From Protula sp. h YS-2021 (taxonomy: Eukaryota; Annelida; Polychaeta; Sabellida; Serpulidae), in the NCBI GenBank assembly GCA_949752745.1, contig OX457026.1, positions 71,303,091 to 71,367,090 on the forward strand: 64,000 nt of DNA, written 5' to 3'. Positions 20,431 through 32,899 of the stretch are shown in pieces. The first letter of the stretch is position 1. Each line of letters opens with the position of its first letter. The notes under the pieces were generated by a model. It did not search any database and was not told the DNA's origin. It saw only the letters and a list, made by a program, of their open reading frames with translations. The translations under genes and the position numbers were made by a program.

Positions 20431-22122
20431 GGGTTCATGCATAATTCCCTCTCGCACTTCACCGATAACCACTGGCTAGTGTCTGGACTGAGAGACAAAA
20501 AATTCTTGGAGCGACAGAGACACTGTCTTCCAAACGTCTATTCAATTTAAACTGCATGCACTGAATGCATATATTGAACAATGGAAAAAAAGATGGAATA
20601 AGGTGAAGAAACAATAGCGTTGTTCATCCCCAAGCGGGTCAATAAAATGGCGAATAAAAATAAAAGAAGAAACCGGCCATATCTAAATATTTCGAGTAAA
20701 GCAAAAAAGATATTGACGGGCGACCGTGTGTATAGATTGTTGAAAGAAAAATGATTTATCCGGGAGATAGAACAAGTTTTGAAGATGGCCTTTCGAAAGT
20801 GAAATGTATCCTGAAAATTTATGTTCTCTTCTTTGGTGCTCTCATTTCCACACAAGAAACACTTTGGATGATTTAAAGTAAGACAATTTATAAGCCGATA
20901 ATTTAAGCGTTATGGCATAAATGTTATATTAAACCATGAAATCGTAGTTTGTTGGAACAAAATGAAACAAGAACTTAGGTCAATGCCTGTTCAAAGAAAA
21001 TGTCAAAAATATAATAAGTTCGGCCTCAACCACGACTAATGTTTTCAATAAAAACATAAAAAAGATCGTTGTGTGGTCTGGCCATTTTTTTTTTAATTTG
21101 GATGAAAACAAGGTTATTTTTCTTTCTATTTTTCTGGCGAGTGAGTCCCAATGAAAGATATCGGGATTCGTGTTATATTACTGGGGCAACGAAAGCAGCA
21201 GGATTGTTATCCCCTAAAATTTCCAGGAATTTCAACAAAAACGCCTGGATTTGCTTCGGGACACGCTGAGGATCCATCATTTTGGGACGTGCTATCTATC
21301 CCTCTGGAAAAAAATGTCCGGGGAATCCGGGGCAGAGCGTCCAGTCACAATATAGGGACAGAACAGCTACAGACAGAACGTCGACAGACAGAACGTCTTT
21401 AAACGTTAATTGCAACAATCTTTCTCTCTCACGAATTGGCAAAATCGCTCAAATACTTTAATTATGATAAAAAATCAATTAAAAGCATTACAGTGCAGTT
21501 TTTGCTGTTTTGATTGCAGTGTGCGCTCTGTCCAGTTTTCATTTATTCCGCATTGCATTTTTACAAAGATAACCGCCAAAAAAAAAAAAACACTATTCAA
21601 ACAGCTGTAAATTTTGGGATTTTATTAAATTCATTATTAAACCCATAATCTTACGACAAAGAAAGCACATCTCAGGAGCTTCAAAATGATCTGAGAACAA
21701 ATGTAAAAGCAAACATTTTTCAACTTTACCATTGATTTCTGTAGGATATAATATTCATAAAATGATACTAATTGACCCCCCCCCCAAAATAAAAAAAAAA
21801 AAGAAAAAAAAAAAACAAAACAAAAACAAAACAAAACAAAAAACAAAAACAAAAAAAAAAACAAAAAAAAAAAAACAAAAAAAAAAAAAACAAAAACAAA
21901 AACAAAAAAAAACAAACAAAAACAGAAAAAAACACGAGTTTTCGATAAAAAGCACAAACGATTGGGCTTCATCAAGACAAGTTCCTATCAAGATTAGAGT
22001 CGAACCGAATAACAAATATTTATGTTTGAAGACGAAATATCAAAATTTTTCATATCTATGAATTTCTTTTAAGCGCAACCATAGCGCTGTATTCATTGCC
22101 GACTCGCCCGAGTAGTTTCAAT
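20431..22122. other. Intergenic, AT-rich, no gene seen
   Basis: Nothing coding can be supported. The tract at 21772-21937 is A-rich low complexity (AAAC/AAAAC) that opens long Lys/Asn or Phe/Val frames by composition. Confidence 0.5.
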
Positions 22123-22489
22123 ATGACTGATTCAAACCGGGACCGAAAAAACGGGAACTTACTAACTTACTTTCAATGCCCATACAATTTCAACGATGAA
22201 AATTATCCACTAAATAGTCCTGGTAACAGTGCATCGTGGCCTAACGCTAAAAGAAAAGAAAATAAAAGATTCAAATGAATTTTATTGTCTTGAAATGTCA
22301 TACAGAACACCCTGCCTGATGACTAGATCTTTTTTTTTTATTTCTACAGAACAAAAAGATTCATCTGAAAAAAAAAATCGTTCCACACTGAGGACAATGT
22401 TAAATGAAAATCTACAAAAGGTTATTGAAGAACAAAGCAACACACAAATATCTAAACGCATTTTTACAACAAATCGTCTTGGTGTATAG
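22123..22489 (+). CDS. Possible small two-exon gene (about 79 residues)
   Basis: ATG at 22123 opens a frame to a possible donor at 22222|GTAACA (phase 1). A strong acceptor (TTTTTTTTATTTCTACAG) ends at 22349 and the frame resumes in phase to TAG at 22487-22489. The joined product is hydrophilic, with a Gln/Glu/Asn-rich C-terminal helix candidate. No homology is recognised. The exact phase match and good acceptor are the only support; it may equally be the 3' end of a gene with other upstream exons, or chance. Confidence 0.25.
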
Positions 22490-23999
22490 CCGTAAAAATA
22501 ATAAACAGTAATGCCTTGTCACATTTAATGCCTTATGTGTACGTATCACAAAAAAATTGACACTCAAGGAGAAAAATTGTGAACAAAAGCAAAAGCGGCA
22601 TTCTATACTTCGCATGGCACTGTTCTTGTTGAACATACTTTTTTAATTTACCCTCTCCATTTTACCCTTGTAACAATTTTAAAATTGATTCTTCATTTTT
22701 TAATTTAAATCTAACAGTCAACACTTGCAATATTTTTTTTTTCAAAATAAATTGCTATTCGATAACATGTAGTTGCGTGTGATTTAATGGGAACATTGTG
22801 ACGGGCATGTAGGGGTGCTTTATGACTCCATATTAGCATTTACTTAATTTAGCGTATTGCCGAAATGCTTACGGAAATACCAAATGCGAAACACAGCACG
22901 AGAAGGAAGACATTTTTGCAAATCAATTATGTTTTATTGGAGAATGATACAAGAAATTTCGCAGGATTTCTTTTTTTTTTTTTGAAAGCCGGAAGCACTA
23001 AAGCAAATCCTAAAACTCATGCAAAATTAAATTAGAAATAAATGCCTTAATATTGCAAATGGATGTGGAAATGTTTGTTGAATCTTTAACAACATTTAGC
23101 TACTTATTGCTCAATCATGTATCTAAACTCCGATTATAGTAGCCAGTTGATCTTTTGAGGGATCATTCATAAAGCATGTACAACCGGAGGTGCTTACCGT
23201 ATTGTAACGCTAGAGTGGATGGGTGAGGTAATGAATTTTGGGCACCGCCGGGGGGAAAACTTAAAATTTTTACGTATCTTCTTTTCGATGGCCCCTCAAA
23301 TAAGAGGTGCCTCTGCAATATATGTATTCATTCATGCAGGTATCAGGGGTAGTGCAGAATAAAATTCTTGAAATGTGACAAAGCTCGTGCTTGTGCGGAC
23401 AGACTGTCGCTGCCTGTGATAAAGCGGATGCTTAATTAATATAAAGTTGCTCATTATATTTAGGTTTCCGGTTATTTCACGAAAGCGCCGAAACTGAACT
23501 AATGCTTAAAAATTCTAGATACGAACACCCGATGAAAGGCCATGTTAAGACCTTTGGGTGGATAAACGGACTGGCTATAACAGTCAAACGTGTTTGTTCA
23601 TTCTATATAGTTTTTCGGCTGTTCACTAAAAAATACCGACCACGTTTATGCAATGTTTTAATGACAATGGTACAGTGCCGCTAAAAATTCATTGCACAGA
23701 CGTTGACGTCACATTCAAAGTTCTGGTTGCTTTCATACTAATATGCAAATGTTCGAGATCGTGTTCTTTCTGTTTCGCTTCAATTCTTCAATTCTGTTCT
23801 GAGAGGCGAACACAGATAACGAACAGCATATAAATATTGACTGAATTAAATTAAAAGGAGTAAATATAATGCTTTCCTATTCAGCGATTTCAATGTTCCT
23901 ACATCAACAATGGCTTAACCACTAGAGCTACATATCACATTTTGATCTTAAGTTATTTTAGACCACGGGAATGTGGCACCATAATTAAAAAAAAAGTGA
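22490..23999. other. Intergenic, no gene seen
   Basis: AT-rich sequence between the possible small gene and the sterol reductase 3' end. Short frames near 23502-23833 have no coding features. Confidence 0.5.
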
Positions 24000-24005
24000 T
24001 TTATT
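24000..24005 (-). promoter_or_regulatory. Candidate polyadenylation signal of DHCR7
   Basis: TTTATT on + reads AATAAA on -, about 106 bp after the reductase stop codon, a normal distance for a short 3'UTR. Confidence 0.5.
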
Positions 24006-24110
24006 TCTCCTGAAACACTGAAATAATAGAAACGCCAGCAGCCACGGCAACGAATAGAGGTCTCTTTTCATGAAGTGTTCATAATTAAATGTCCTATCCA
24101 CAGCTGGTTA

Positions 24111-25610
24111 TCAAAACAATCCAGGTATCATTTTGTAGGGTACACGCATCGAATACTCTTTCCAGTACTGTCCGTATTTCACAGCGCATTTCCTGTCATC
24201 TCTAAAGGTGCGGTGGATGAGAAGAACGAGCAAGAAAATGAAGTAAGTGTATGCCATTAGATTGTCAAACAGAGCTGGAACAGTCCAAAAGAAGGCCGAC
24301 ATGAGCTCGGGAATATAGTGGAAATGCCTCGCGATTCCCCAGAATCCAGATACCAGCAGGATACTTTCACGTGATTCGCCATTCTCCAGAATGTACTTGG
24401 CCCGGATGATATCTGGCGTTTGTCCCCAGATTGTGCACATTCCATTGCTCTTTCTGACCGCAATTTTCTGCTCATCTGCCCAGTAATTCATAAATACGCA
24501 CGCAATGCCGCTGACACAGATAACGCCACTCCAGACTGGTCCCAAAATCACTGGATGGTTGACAAGGTACATGCTTACAGATGCATACAATCCCGGAATG
24601 AAGACGAGACATCCCCAGCAAATGTAGAATCCGGCTCTATCGAGCATGATGTCGATAGTACGCATGTAACCGGCCTCCCACCAAAAGAACTTCGCGAAGT
24701 AGATCATCTGCAACATGCACGATACCCACATGCTATCCACGAACCCGTGTAGCTCGTAGCTCTTCAAAGCAAAAGTCAAACAGAGGAGTGGCCACACTGT
24801 CATACCAAAGCGACAGTTGGTAAATACCTTTACATCAATGCCGCATATCCTCGGGTACAGTTCTGTTCCCCAGTAGAAATCGAAAAGCGGATTCCCCGAG
24901 GAGCCGCAATCGGTGGTCGAAGGCATGGTCAGGCCTTTTATTTGTAGAGCTATGCACGTGATGATACTGAAGACAGTGAGCGTTGCCAGGAATTCCCCAA
25001 AGTGATCGTAAACAACTGTCGGTGTCATGTCATTGTTTTTAAGATAATACGTCACCAGCGCAAATGCAACTAAAGTTACTACAAAGCAATAAAATCCATT
25101 ATCCTTATACACGGGTATATTCCCTTTCGGTGTTACGGGTCCTTCTACTCTTGGTCCTGGGAGAACAATCATTAATGCCAAAGCGAAGAATATATAAACG
25201 GTTAATATACCAACAACCAAAGGGCTCGCCACGTGTATTTCACTCCAGATTCTGACAAAACCATCTATCAGGCCATTCTGGGTCATCTTGGCGAAAAATT
25301 CGACTAAGCTACCGTCACATTTGGTAGCCGTGTACCATAAACATATAATGAGATTGGCCGAGAATGGGATGAGAAACAATGGTATGAGTATTTCATTGAG
25401 GAGTCGGTAGGAGAGACTCTTTTTCGCTTCCGTGTATTCGGCGTGTGTGGCATACCCATTTCTTTGAATCACGCCATTGGAGAGACCATTCTGGTACACT
25501 CCATCGTGGTGGATTGCCTTGTGAATATCGTTTTCATTGGACTTTTTGCAATTTATATCCATTCCATTCTCCGTTTTTGTCTGACTACGAGTTACTCTGC
25601 TAACAGCCAT
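24111..25610 (-). CDS. DHCR7: 7-dehydrocholesterol reductase (Delta7-sterol reductase), intact single exon
   Basis: This ERG4/ERG24-family ER membrane enzyme reduces the C7-C8 double bond of sterols with NADPH, the last step of Kandutsch-Russell cholesterol synthesis. The 499-residue frame is complete: a hydrophilic N-terminal extension of about 70 residues, then many hydrophobic segments. Motifs include VTPKGNIPVYKDNG near 160, ELYPRICGIDVKVFTNCRFG near 255-275, FYICWGCLVFIPGLY near 330, and LLVSGFWGIARHFHYIPE near 402-420. It ends in the PYKMIPGLF C-terminus typical of DHCR7 (475 residues in human). FFWWEAGY, the FYICWGC stretch and SAFFWTVPALFDN recall plant DWF5 more than vertebrate DHCR7; this is from memory, not a search. 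The coding region has no intron. The start is the first ATG, directly after a splice acceptor. Confidence 0.93.
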   Translation of the reverse strand: MAVSRVTRSQTKTENGMDINCKKSNENDIHKAIHHDGVYQNGLSNGVIQRNGYATHAEYTEAKKSLSYRLLNEILIPLFLIPFSANLIICLWYTATKCDGSLVEFFAKMTQNGLIDGFVRIWSEIHVASPLVVGILTVYIFFALALMIVLPGPRVEGPVTPKGNIPVYKDNGFYCFVVTLVAFALVTYYLKNNDMTPTVVYDHFGEFLATLTVFSIITCIALQIKGLTMPSTTDCGSSGNPLFDFYWGTELYPRICGIDVKVFTNCRFGMTVWPLLCLTFALKSYELHGFVDSMWVSCMLQMIYFAKFFWWEAGYMRTIDIMLDRAGFYICWGCLVFIPGLYASVSMYLVNHPVILGPVWSGVICVSGIACVFMNYWADEQKIAVRKSNGMCTIWGQTPDIIRAKYILENGESRESILLVSGFWGIARHFHYIPELMSAFFWTVPALFDNLMAYTYFIFLLVLLIHRTFRDDRKCAVKYGQYWKEYSMRVPYKMIPGLF

Positions 25611-25616
25611 AATAGC

Positions 25617-25618
25617 CT
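25617..25618 (-). promoter_or_regulatory. Splice acceptor of a 5'UTR intron before the DHCR7 start
   Basis: On the minus strand, TTTTTTCTTCTGTTTCAG ends here and only GCTATT separates it from the ATG. A polypyrimidine tract and CAG this close to the start codon indicate a 5'UTR intron, with the first exon and promoter at higher coordinates. The upstream exon could not be located. Confidence 0.6.
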
Positions 25619-28600
25619 GAAACAGAAGAAAAAATGGAATATACAGAAGTAAGAAATTGCAAAATGATTTTTTTTGTAAATAATATTAATAATATATTAT
25701 ATTACTGCAATTTGCCTATTTTTATTTATTAAAACAAATTTTCTATTTCAGTGTGTTGGTGACGTGACTAAAAGCAGAGACAAATGTTCTCACTATTTCA
25801 TCCGCCTTTAATCTGGAGGAAAATGTCACTATTAGAACTGATTCGGATGCAAGGATATTTGCTGAATTAACCAAGATTGCTCTTGAAATTTCTTTATGCG
25901 TCACGCGCAGTTCGATATATTGTTAAAATGACAGATTTTAAATGTATAAATGAACGTAAAAATGTTCACTTTATGTGCCATCAAAATGACAAAATGTGTC
26001 TAAAATGCAACAGCGCGATTCCCAGATTAAATGTACAGTGTAGATCTAAATCACTCATTAGTATAATATAATACAAATGGTATTGCCACTTCGTGCAAAG
26101 CCATTTATCATAAGCCATATTTAAATTCGTTGATAAATTACTGTTTTATTTCTTTCCTTTCTTTTTTTAGATTAAAGTCATGTTCACAGCAAAGGTATTT
26201 TTAATGTGTATTTATCTAAACAGTATTTTTAGGTAGTTTCTGGTTGATTTGAATCTTAATTCATTTACAATGGAAAAGTTGATTTTATTTGAGAACAAAA
26301 CTTTTTTTTGGAGGGGCAACAGGCAGAAAACAGTATTATCCAATAATGATCAATTTATGAAAAAACTAAATGCACCAAGACAAACCTATATTTGACACCT
26401 GCAAATTTTAGCTACCACAATCTATGCAAAATGCACTGTTCTAAAGATCATTTTAAAAGAAACATTTATCTTATTTGAAATGAAAAAAGTAATCCATTAC
26501 ATGAGCCTGAAAGCGACTGAACAAGTGATGAAGGAAGTCACTTTATGCTTGTCTTTTCCTTTAGTCATTCGTTTCGAAGTTTGTACACGCGAGGTCAGTG
26601 AGTTGTGAATGGAAGAGAGGGGAACATTATTCCTATCTTCTTATTCCGAGATGACAGGACTAACGCCTTGCCTGTCGAAAGACGGCAACATGGTTTTTTT
26701 TTTTTCGATGACGTCAAGGATGCCTTCGGTATAGTCAAACGACAATTGTCTCGTATTTGTTTTGATAAAGAAACAACGGGGTGAATTATTCTCAAGAGAT
26801 TTATTAAGGGGACAACCAATTTCTCTTATACTGACCTTTGCTTTGAGATCCCCCCCCCCCCCCCCCACGATCGCAGAAGGCAGTCCACGATCCCGGAAAA
26901 TGAATCCTGTCCCAGGGGAACACATGCTTGAGAGAAAATGGGGCCCAGGAATAAAACAACAATGGACGATGCACTTAGGCAGTTTCCTTGCAGACCAGCC
27001 AAAACTTCTACTTGGCAAAATTTGGCGTTTGGATCTTTGAACGAAACTTTATCCCTAATCTAAGCCATGGCAAAAGTTTTCTGGAATACCGGACATTTAC
27101 CCACAAATTTTCAAACTGCAATAATCTACTCAAGGAGTGGTGTACAAAGAGAGGCACTACTGTATACTACAGTATACAAAAAATGTGATATATTGAAGAT
27201 TCCTCTCGCAGGGTGACCTCTCAAGTACAAACTGGTTACCATGAGTGTCTATGACCTTTCAAAACGACCCCTAAACGTGGAGTGCAAAGATAAAAATAAT
27301 ACCCCCTTTTTAACCAAACGCGGTGTACAATTCTGAAAGAACCCCGCTTTTGTGGGTACTAAATGAAAATTACCCCGCTTTTTAAACGAAATTGGAACTA
27401 CGCACTGACCGCGGCTCACCTCAAAATTACCCCATTTCTCTTGTTTTTTTTTTTTTTGGACACACATGATAACCCATATGGCACCAAGAGCCCCCTACCT
27501 GGGGTTCGCATCTATACAACAAATTACCTATCCAGTGATTGACCAAATCAGCGACATGCACGAGAAATATATCCGTTAACGTTCTGCAGTTATTTTCAAG
27601 TTCACTGACACTCCTGCTTTGCTTGTTTGAAGCATAAAACTAAATAACTGTAAAATTACTGCAATCAATAACAACTTATTTTAGATATTGACGTGACAGA
27701 GTTTTTTTTCTGTTCAGTTCAAATGCAAATGGGCAACAGACGGCGCCCAGAATCTCTTGAAATGAAGTGCCGATGCAGCATGCAGTTCACAGTTGCATGC
27801 AGACTAGCATTAAAACCAGACTAGATTTCTGCAAAAGAAGTCACGCGATAACGAAAGCCCATTCGCTCGAGATTGTGACAATTGATATACAACATGTTCT
27901 CTACCTTTTAAGATTAACAACGATTTCACAACAAGCTGGAATGACATTTTAAAGTCCAAAATAAAATAAAACCAAGTGTAGTTTTATTCACTACCTCTAG
28001 CTGGAGCAAAATCAGCACTTACACCCTTTTTTTAAATGAAATAAATCGCAGTTTTGTTAACTAATGCGACTGACGTACAGTGGAACCTCTTCATCACTAC
28101 TTCGGCCATAACGACAAAGCGCTGCTAAAAGATGTAATTTTGTGGTCCCAGTTAAGCTGTCAGATATAATAAAATATCAGATACAACGATATCACTTATC
28201 GGTCACCATGTCATTATAACGAGATCGTGCTGTGGTGTTATAAAAATCCCTTCTAAAAGTTGTTAGCAAGTTAACTGAATTAATAAACTACACAATTTAC
28301 TTACTTGATACGGCGGCGCTAAATTGCATTATATCGCTTATTTGCTATGGGGCAAAGACATTATAGGGTATTGCATTGTAGGTTTGGGTATTGCAAATAA
28401 AAGCGTACATGAAACTGATGACGTCGTTCTGACGTCATTAAAATCATCTGACCGACGTCAGTATGCGAAAGTGTCTGCTAGCAGCATTGCAATATATAAA
28501 TTCATTTTTGTCTACCCTTTTAAGGCTTAAAATTACTTCACATTACTTTTAAATCATGCCAAGAATCAGTTGCTCCATTAAGACAAAGCTTCACTTATGT

Positions 28601-28919
28601 GAATTGAAGTTGAATGTACTTTATCTTATTTTTTTATATACCGTTCATTATTAAAAAGTTCCTGTGTAAAGATGCATAGCTTTCTGCAAATGAGCATTGC
28701 CGAATTTTGATACAGTAAAAGCTGGGAAATCCGGAAAGCGTCTTGACTGAAAAAAAATTATCCGGATTGGCATGATGTCAGGATAACTCAGGTCATGTAA
28801 TAATGACTTGCTTTATTCACTAACTGCACCACTGTTAGTAGTGCAGGCAATCTGCACACCCAAACACACATGTACTTATCCTACGAAAGACCGGCAGGCT
28901 CATTTTCTTCAAGATGCTT
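25619..28919. other. Probable 5' flank/UTR intron of DHCR7 and intergenic sequence
   Basis: No coding exon recognised. A C-homopolymer lies at 26851-26866. CAGTGGAACCTCTTCATCAC at 28079 is preceded by TA and resembles one end of a Tigger/pogo-type element. CAGTAAAAGCTGGGAAATCC at 28714 resembles another such end. No matching opposite ends or transposase were found. Confidence 0.45.
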
Positions 28920-29815
28920 CATTGTAAATTTCAATGGAATTTTAAGCGAACTTCAAGTGAACATCATATGAAACTACAATGAATTTCAGTGTTAATTTCC
29001 CTTGAACTTCCTAAGAACTTCAGTGTGAATTTCATGCGAAGTGCCACCGAACTTCAGTGTGAACTTCATACGAATTTCCAACGAACTTCACTGTGAATTT
29101 CCATTGCACTTCCAACGAACTTCAGTGTAAAATTCCATTGAATTTCACTTTAAATTTAAATTGAATTTCGCATGAACTTCAGTGTGAATTTCATATGAAG
29201 TTCCAACGAACTTCAGTGTGAAGTTCCATTGAATTTCCTACGAACTTCACTGTGAATTTCATAAGAAGTTCCAACGAACTTCAGTGTGAACTTCCATTGA
29301 ACTTCCTATGAACTTCACTTTGAACCTCATGCGAAGTTCCAACGAACTTCAGTGTGAAGTTCCATTGAACTTCCTATGAACTTCACTGTGAACTTCATAC
29401 GAAGTTCCAACGAACTTCAGTGTGAACTTCCATTGAACTTCCTACGAACTTCACTTTGAACCTCATACGAAGTTCCAACGAACTTCAGTGTGAACTTCCA
29501 TTGAACTTCCTATGAACTTCACTGTGAACTTCATACGAAGTTCCAAAGAACTTCAGTGTGAATTTCCATTGAACTTCCTATGAACTTCACTGTGAATTTC
29601 ATACGAAGTTCCAACGAACTTCAGTGTGAATTTCCATTGAAATTCACTGTGAATTTCATACGAAGTTCTAATGAACTTCACTGTAAATTTTCATTGAACT
29701 TCACTGTGAATTTCATACGAAGTTCCAACTATCTTCAGTGTAAATTTCCATTGAACTTCATACGAATTTCCATTGAAATTCATATGAAATTTCAACGAAC
29801 TTCGATCCACTTACA
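28920..29815 (+). repeat. Minisatellite with 17-bp subunits in about 68-bp higher-order units
   Basis: GAACTTC recurs about every 17 bases. Four subunits (for example AACGAACTTCAGTGTGA, then TTCCATTGAACTTCC) make a unit of 66-68 bp repeated roughly a dozen times, with the most regular copies at 29200-29640. Edges are more diverged. The period is not a multiple of three, so the frame at 29580-29837 is not evidence for a repeat protein. Confidence 0.85.
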
Positions 29816-31029
29816 CAGTGAATTACGTAGGTATTGAGTTATGATTTTGATTGTACCAACCAAAGTACCCCGTTCTCGGTAACAAAATATCACATGTTTT
29901 TCCAAATCACTAATACCGTGCTTCAAAAAATCTAATTATACTTGGGAATTTTCCCAAATCCCCTAGTGTATTGAATTTGTACGAAAATTTTAGCCGCAGT
30001 TGTGGCATGTTTTGCCGTTTTTTTTGGTTTGTCCGTTTAACTAGTCAGAGGCGGTTGGGACTAGAAAGATGAAATTTGGGTGTGATAAACTTCAGGATGT
30101 CTAGTTGATCCTCCTCAAGTTTATTGAATTGTATGTTTTAAAATTCCGTATATGACAAGAAACTTTTTGTCGTTTATAATCCCCTCGCCTAAAAAATACC
30201 CCTGAGCCAAACAAACCATGTCGAAAGATGAAGAAATTAAGGGTTACAGATACTGGTGTTGAAAACGTAAATAGGAGGGGTTTTTAAACATGTTTTCCTT
30301 ATACAGTATCTCGCACAAATTTAAAAGATTCCAGGTCCCTTTTTGTCTCCATTTTTTTTTTTAATTGTTATTCAATCAAGTTCTCAGGCAATTTAATTGA
30401 ACGATATCAAACACTCATACATATACCTCATTTGGGCTTGACAAGAATTACGGGATTAGACAGTTCACACACAGAAACAGTCATTTGTTGCGGCAATTTA
30501 TTGATGTTATCTGAGAGACAAACGAAAACCGCACTCAAAGATGGCGCCATTTCCTTGTCCGAATTTCACCGGTTATTTACATACAAAATCTACAATTTAG
30601 TCTGATCAAAATGTGTCCTGTCCGAAATAGGGATTTGTCCTAATATCCAGATTCGTATCATACAGATACCAATGGGAAATTGAAAGGGACTGAAATATTT
30701 TGTCTTAATTAGAGAGTTTTGTTGTCCACACTGTACAGGTTTGTCAGGAGGCAGGTTTTGCAATTGCAATTGTGTGTATGATTAAAATAAAGGATTAAAG
30801 AAATTATTTGATGTAAATATATTTTTCTTGGGGGATAGACCTGAGGGGGAATTACCCTACGGGGGGAATTGTTCTGGGAGGAATTTGAAGCGGAGAGTAG
30901 TCCGGAGGGAGTTGGTTCGGGGGCAATTGTCCTGTTCCCGCCACATACGGAACAGAAAGTAGTGGGCGTATTCTTAAGATTCCCTCCAACCCACAGAGGA
31001 CGGACGTGCCGTTTGTGGAGCAACATTAG
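29816..31029. other. Intergenic, repeat remnants only
   Basis: Short G-rich stretch near 30835-30925 and fragments resembling the MITE at 31536 (GGAGGCAGGTTTTGCAAT near 30748). No gene. Confidence 0.4.
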
Positions 31030-31345
31030 TATCAATCATCTTCTAACAGGACAACGCGTTCCCACATTATGCAACCAACTGCAGATTTATTCCCATGCTG
31101 AGGATATCACAGCACTGTGGCCGTCCTTTTCGCACGATCTGAATCCTGTCAAGTGCCTATGAGGCCAAATGGGTCAAAGGATAGAGGCCAGGGATAATTG
31201 TCCATGTAACAGGGCACATATGATCAACTGCACTTCAAGAAACGTGGATACGCATACCCCAAGACAACTGTCGATCTATAATACGCAGTATGGGGCGCTG
31301 ATGTGCTGCTACAGTAAATACCCAAGGTAGACACATCCCGCACTA
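31030..31345 (+). pseudogene. Relic of a Tc1-like transposase (C-terminal part)
   Basis: In changing frames one reads QDNAFPHYATN (Tc1 motif QDNARPH with the second catalytic Asp), ALWPSFSHDLNPVK (motif WPxxSPDLNPIE with the third acidic residue), LQETWIRIPQDN and IIRSMGR (motif IQEEWDxIPQ ... LINSMRRR). The order and spacing fit the C-terminal half of a Tc1-family DDE transposase. Frameshifts and a stop after NPVKCL show it is dead. No terminal repeats could be paired with it. Confidence 0.6.
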
Positions 31346-31535
31346 AGGACTGACATCTGACTTTTCAACTCGGCTGTTTGATGTTATTTTTGCTGATGTT
31401 TCATGCAAATGGCTGTTGTTGTATACAGTATCAACGTGCAGATATAATTAAAGGCATAGATTTTTGTTCTTTAAGCAGACCACATGCCAGAAATTTAGTT
31501 AACTCCTCACTGCAAGTTTTTTTATGACGGAGGTA

Positions 31536-31703
31536 CAGTAAAATCTGGTTAATTCGGACAGTGCTGGGCTGACAAAATTTGTCCAGATTAGCAGGTGTCC
31601 GAATTACTCAGGTTAAGCAATAATGGCTGAAGGGACTGAAATATTTGGTCCGAATTAGGGAGTTGTCCACATTACACGGATTTTCCGGAGGCAGGTTTTA
31701 CTG
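31536..31703. mobile_element. Pogo/Tigger-like MITE, 168 bp, TA target duplication
   Basis: It starts CAGTAAAATCTGG and ends with the inverse of CAGTAAAACCTGC, each flanked by TA. Internal AATTCGGAC motifs occur in both orientations. Fragments of the same family occur near 28714 and 30700-30770. It has no coding capacity; mobilisation would need a pogo/Tigger-type transposase elsewhere. Confidence 0.6.
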
Positions 31704-32899
31704 TATATATTTAATTTGGGTTTGTTATTTTGATACCTTTGATACCCAAATAGCGTGGAAATACCTCTTTTTCGCTGTCGGATACTTTCCTATTCCTTCA
31801 CGCCCCCTGTGTGATTACATAGCAAACTTTCGCTACGCAAAGCAAACTGATTTTTATTTCGTAAAACGCTCTTTGACGCATGATAGCGTAACTCGCGTTT
31901 TCACTTTTATAGGGTTTTTCGTATCACTACAAGAGAATCAAGCAAACCAAATCAAAATTTTCTCACCGCACTTGCAACAGTTATGGCCTAGATATTGACC
32001 AATCAGGTATGAGTGGGAACTGGTACCAAAAGTCATTTAGGTTTTGAGCTCTGGTGCCAACGACGCCTGGTTTAGATGGGTAAAGAGGGGCTTGTTGGGT
32101 GGGAAGATAAGATGAGAGTGGGCAGCGCGAATTACCTGCGTTGAGAGCTGATATGAGAAATGTGTCCACGAATTAAGATTTTACTCATAAAAGGAGGAGT
32201 CCAGTGAAAGAGAAAAATGCAGGAATATAACATTTAAAATTCTAATTCATGCATTTTTTTATGTGCCCTAAATTCCTTTTATAGTTGCGTGGAGTTGACC
32301 ATTGACTCTTTCATAGACACGATCGTGATACCAAGATCACCGAATTTAACCCAAAGAACCCACTGAGGAACTCTGCGTGCGGGATGTAATAAGAAATAAT
32401 GGCAGAAAATCCTGACCACCTTTGCACAGACTAGAGTAGCAGGCTTGGATTCCTGACATTCCTAAACCCCTAGACACAAACCAAATGAATCACGATTTTT
32501 ACTCTATATACCGATGAAGAGTACTGACATAAAAAAACTGACATAAAGAAGACAGGTAAGGCACTCAGTAAGTGTTTACACACACGAGTACAAAGATAAA
32601 CAGAGTGCGTAAACAAGACGGGCCACAATACTCAGCCCATGGTGAAACTTGCATCTGGGAGGAAGGGGGGTCGAAACGGGCCCTTGGGAGCGTATTGACC
32701 GATGAGACCAATATCCTCTTTTCTTCGGGCGAGATACGCTACATCGGGCTCTCATTGAGTTAGCTACCTGACTAACATTGCATAACTCTCTAAAATCAAC
32801 TTCTGACTGAGTTTAACTTACGCAGCTAAAATTTCACCTTTAATATAAATCGAAAAAGTCCTTATTACAGTTTTGTCATGACGGAGCTAATTCGTCTTT
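31704..32899. other. Intergenic, no gene seen
   Basis: Nothing recognisable apart from the start of the decayed DIRS-like sequence at its right edge. Open frames at 31645-31998 and 32572-32763 lack coding features. Confidence 0.4.

Noticed and set aside
21637..22061. Lys/Asn-rich and Phe/Val-rich frames of over 100 residues on both strands
   Set aside because: They come from an A-rich low-complexity tract (AAAC repeats) with no coding features.
24420..24752. Plus-strand frame inside DHCR7
   Set aside because: It is the antisense shadow of a clearly conserved membrane enzyme.
28920..29815. Heat-shock elements (GAA/TTC arrays)
   Set aside because: GAA and TTC are spaced by one base (GAACTTC), whereas the heat-shock element needs GAAnnTTC spacing.
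29580..29837. Repeat protein in the minisatellite
   Set aside because: The 17- and 68-bp periods are not multiples of three and the frame opens only briefly.
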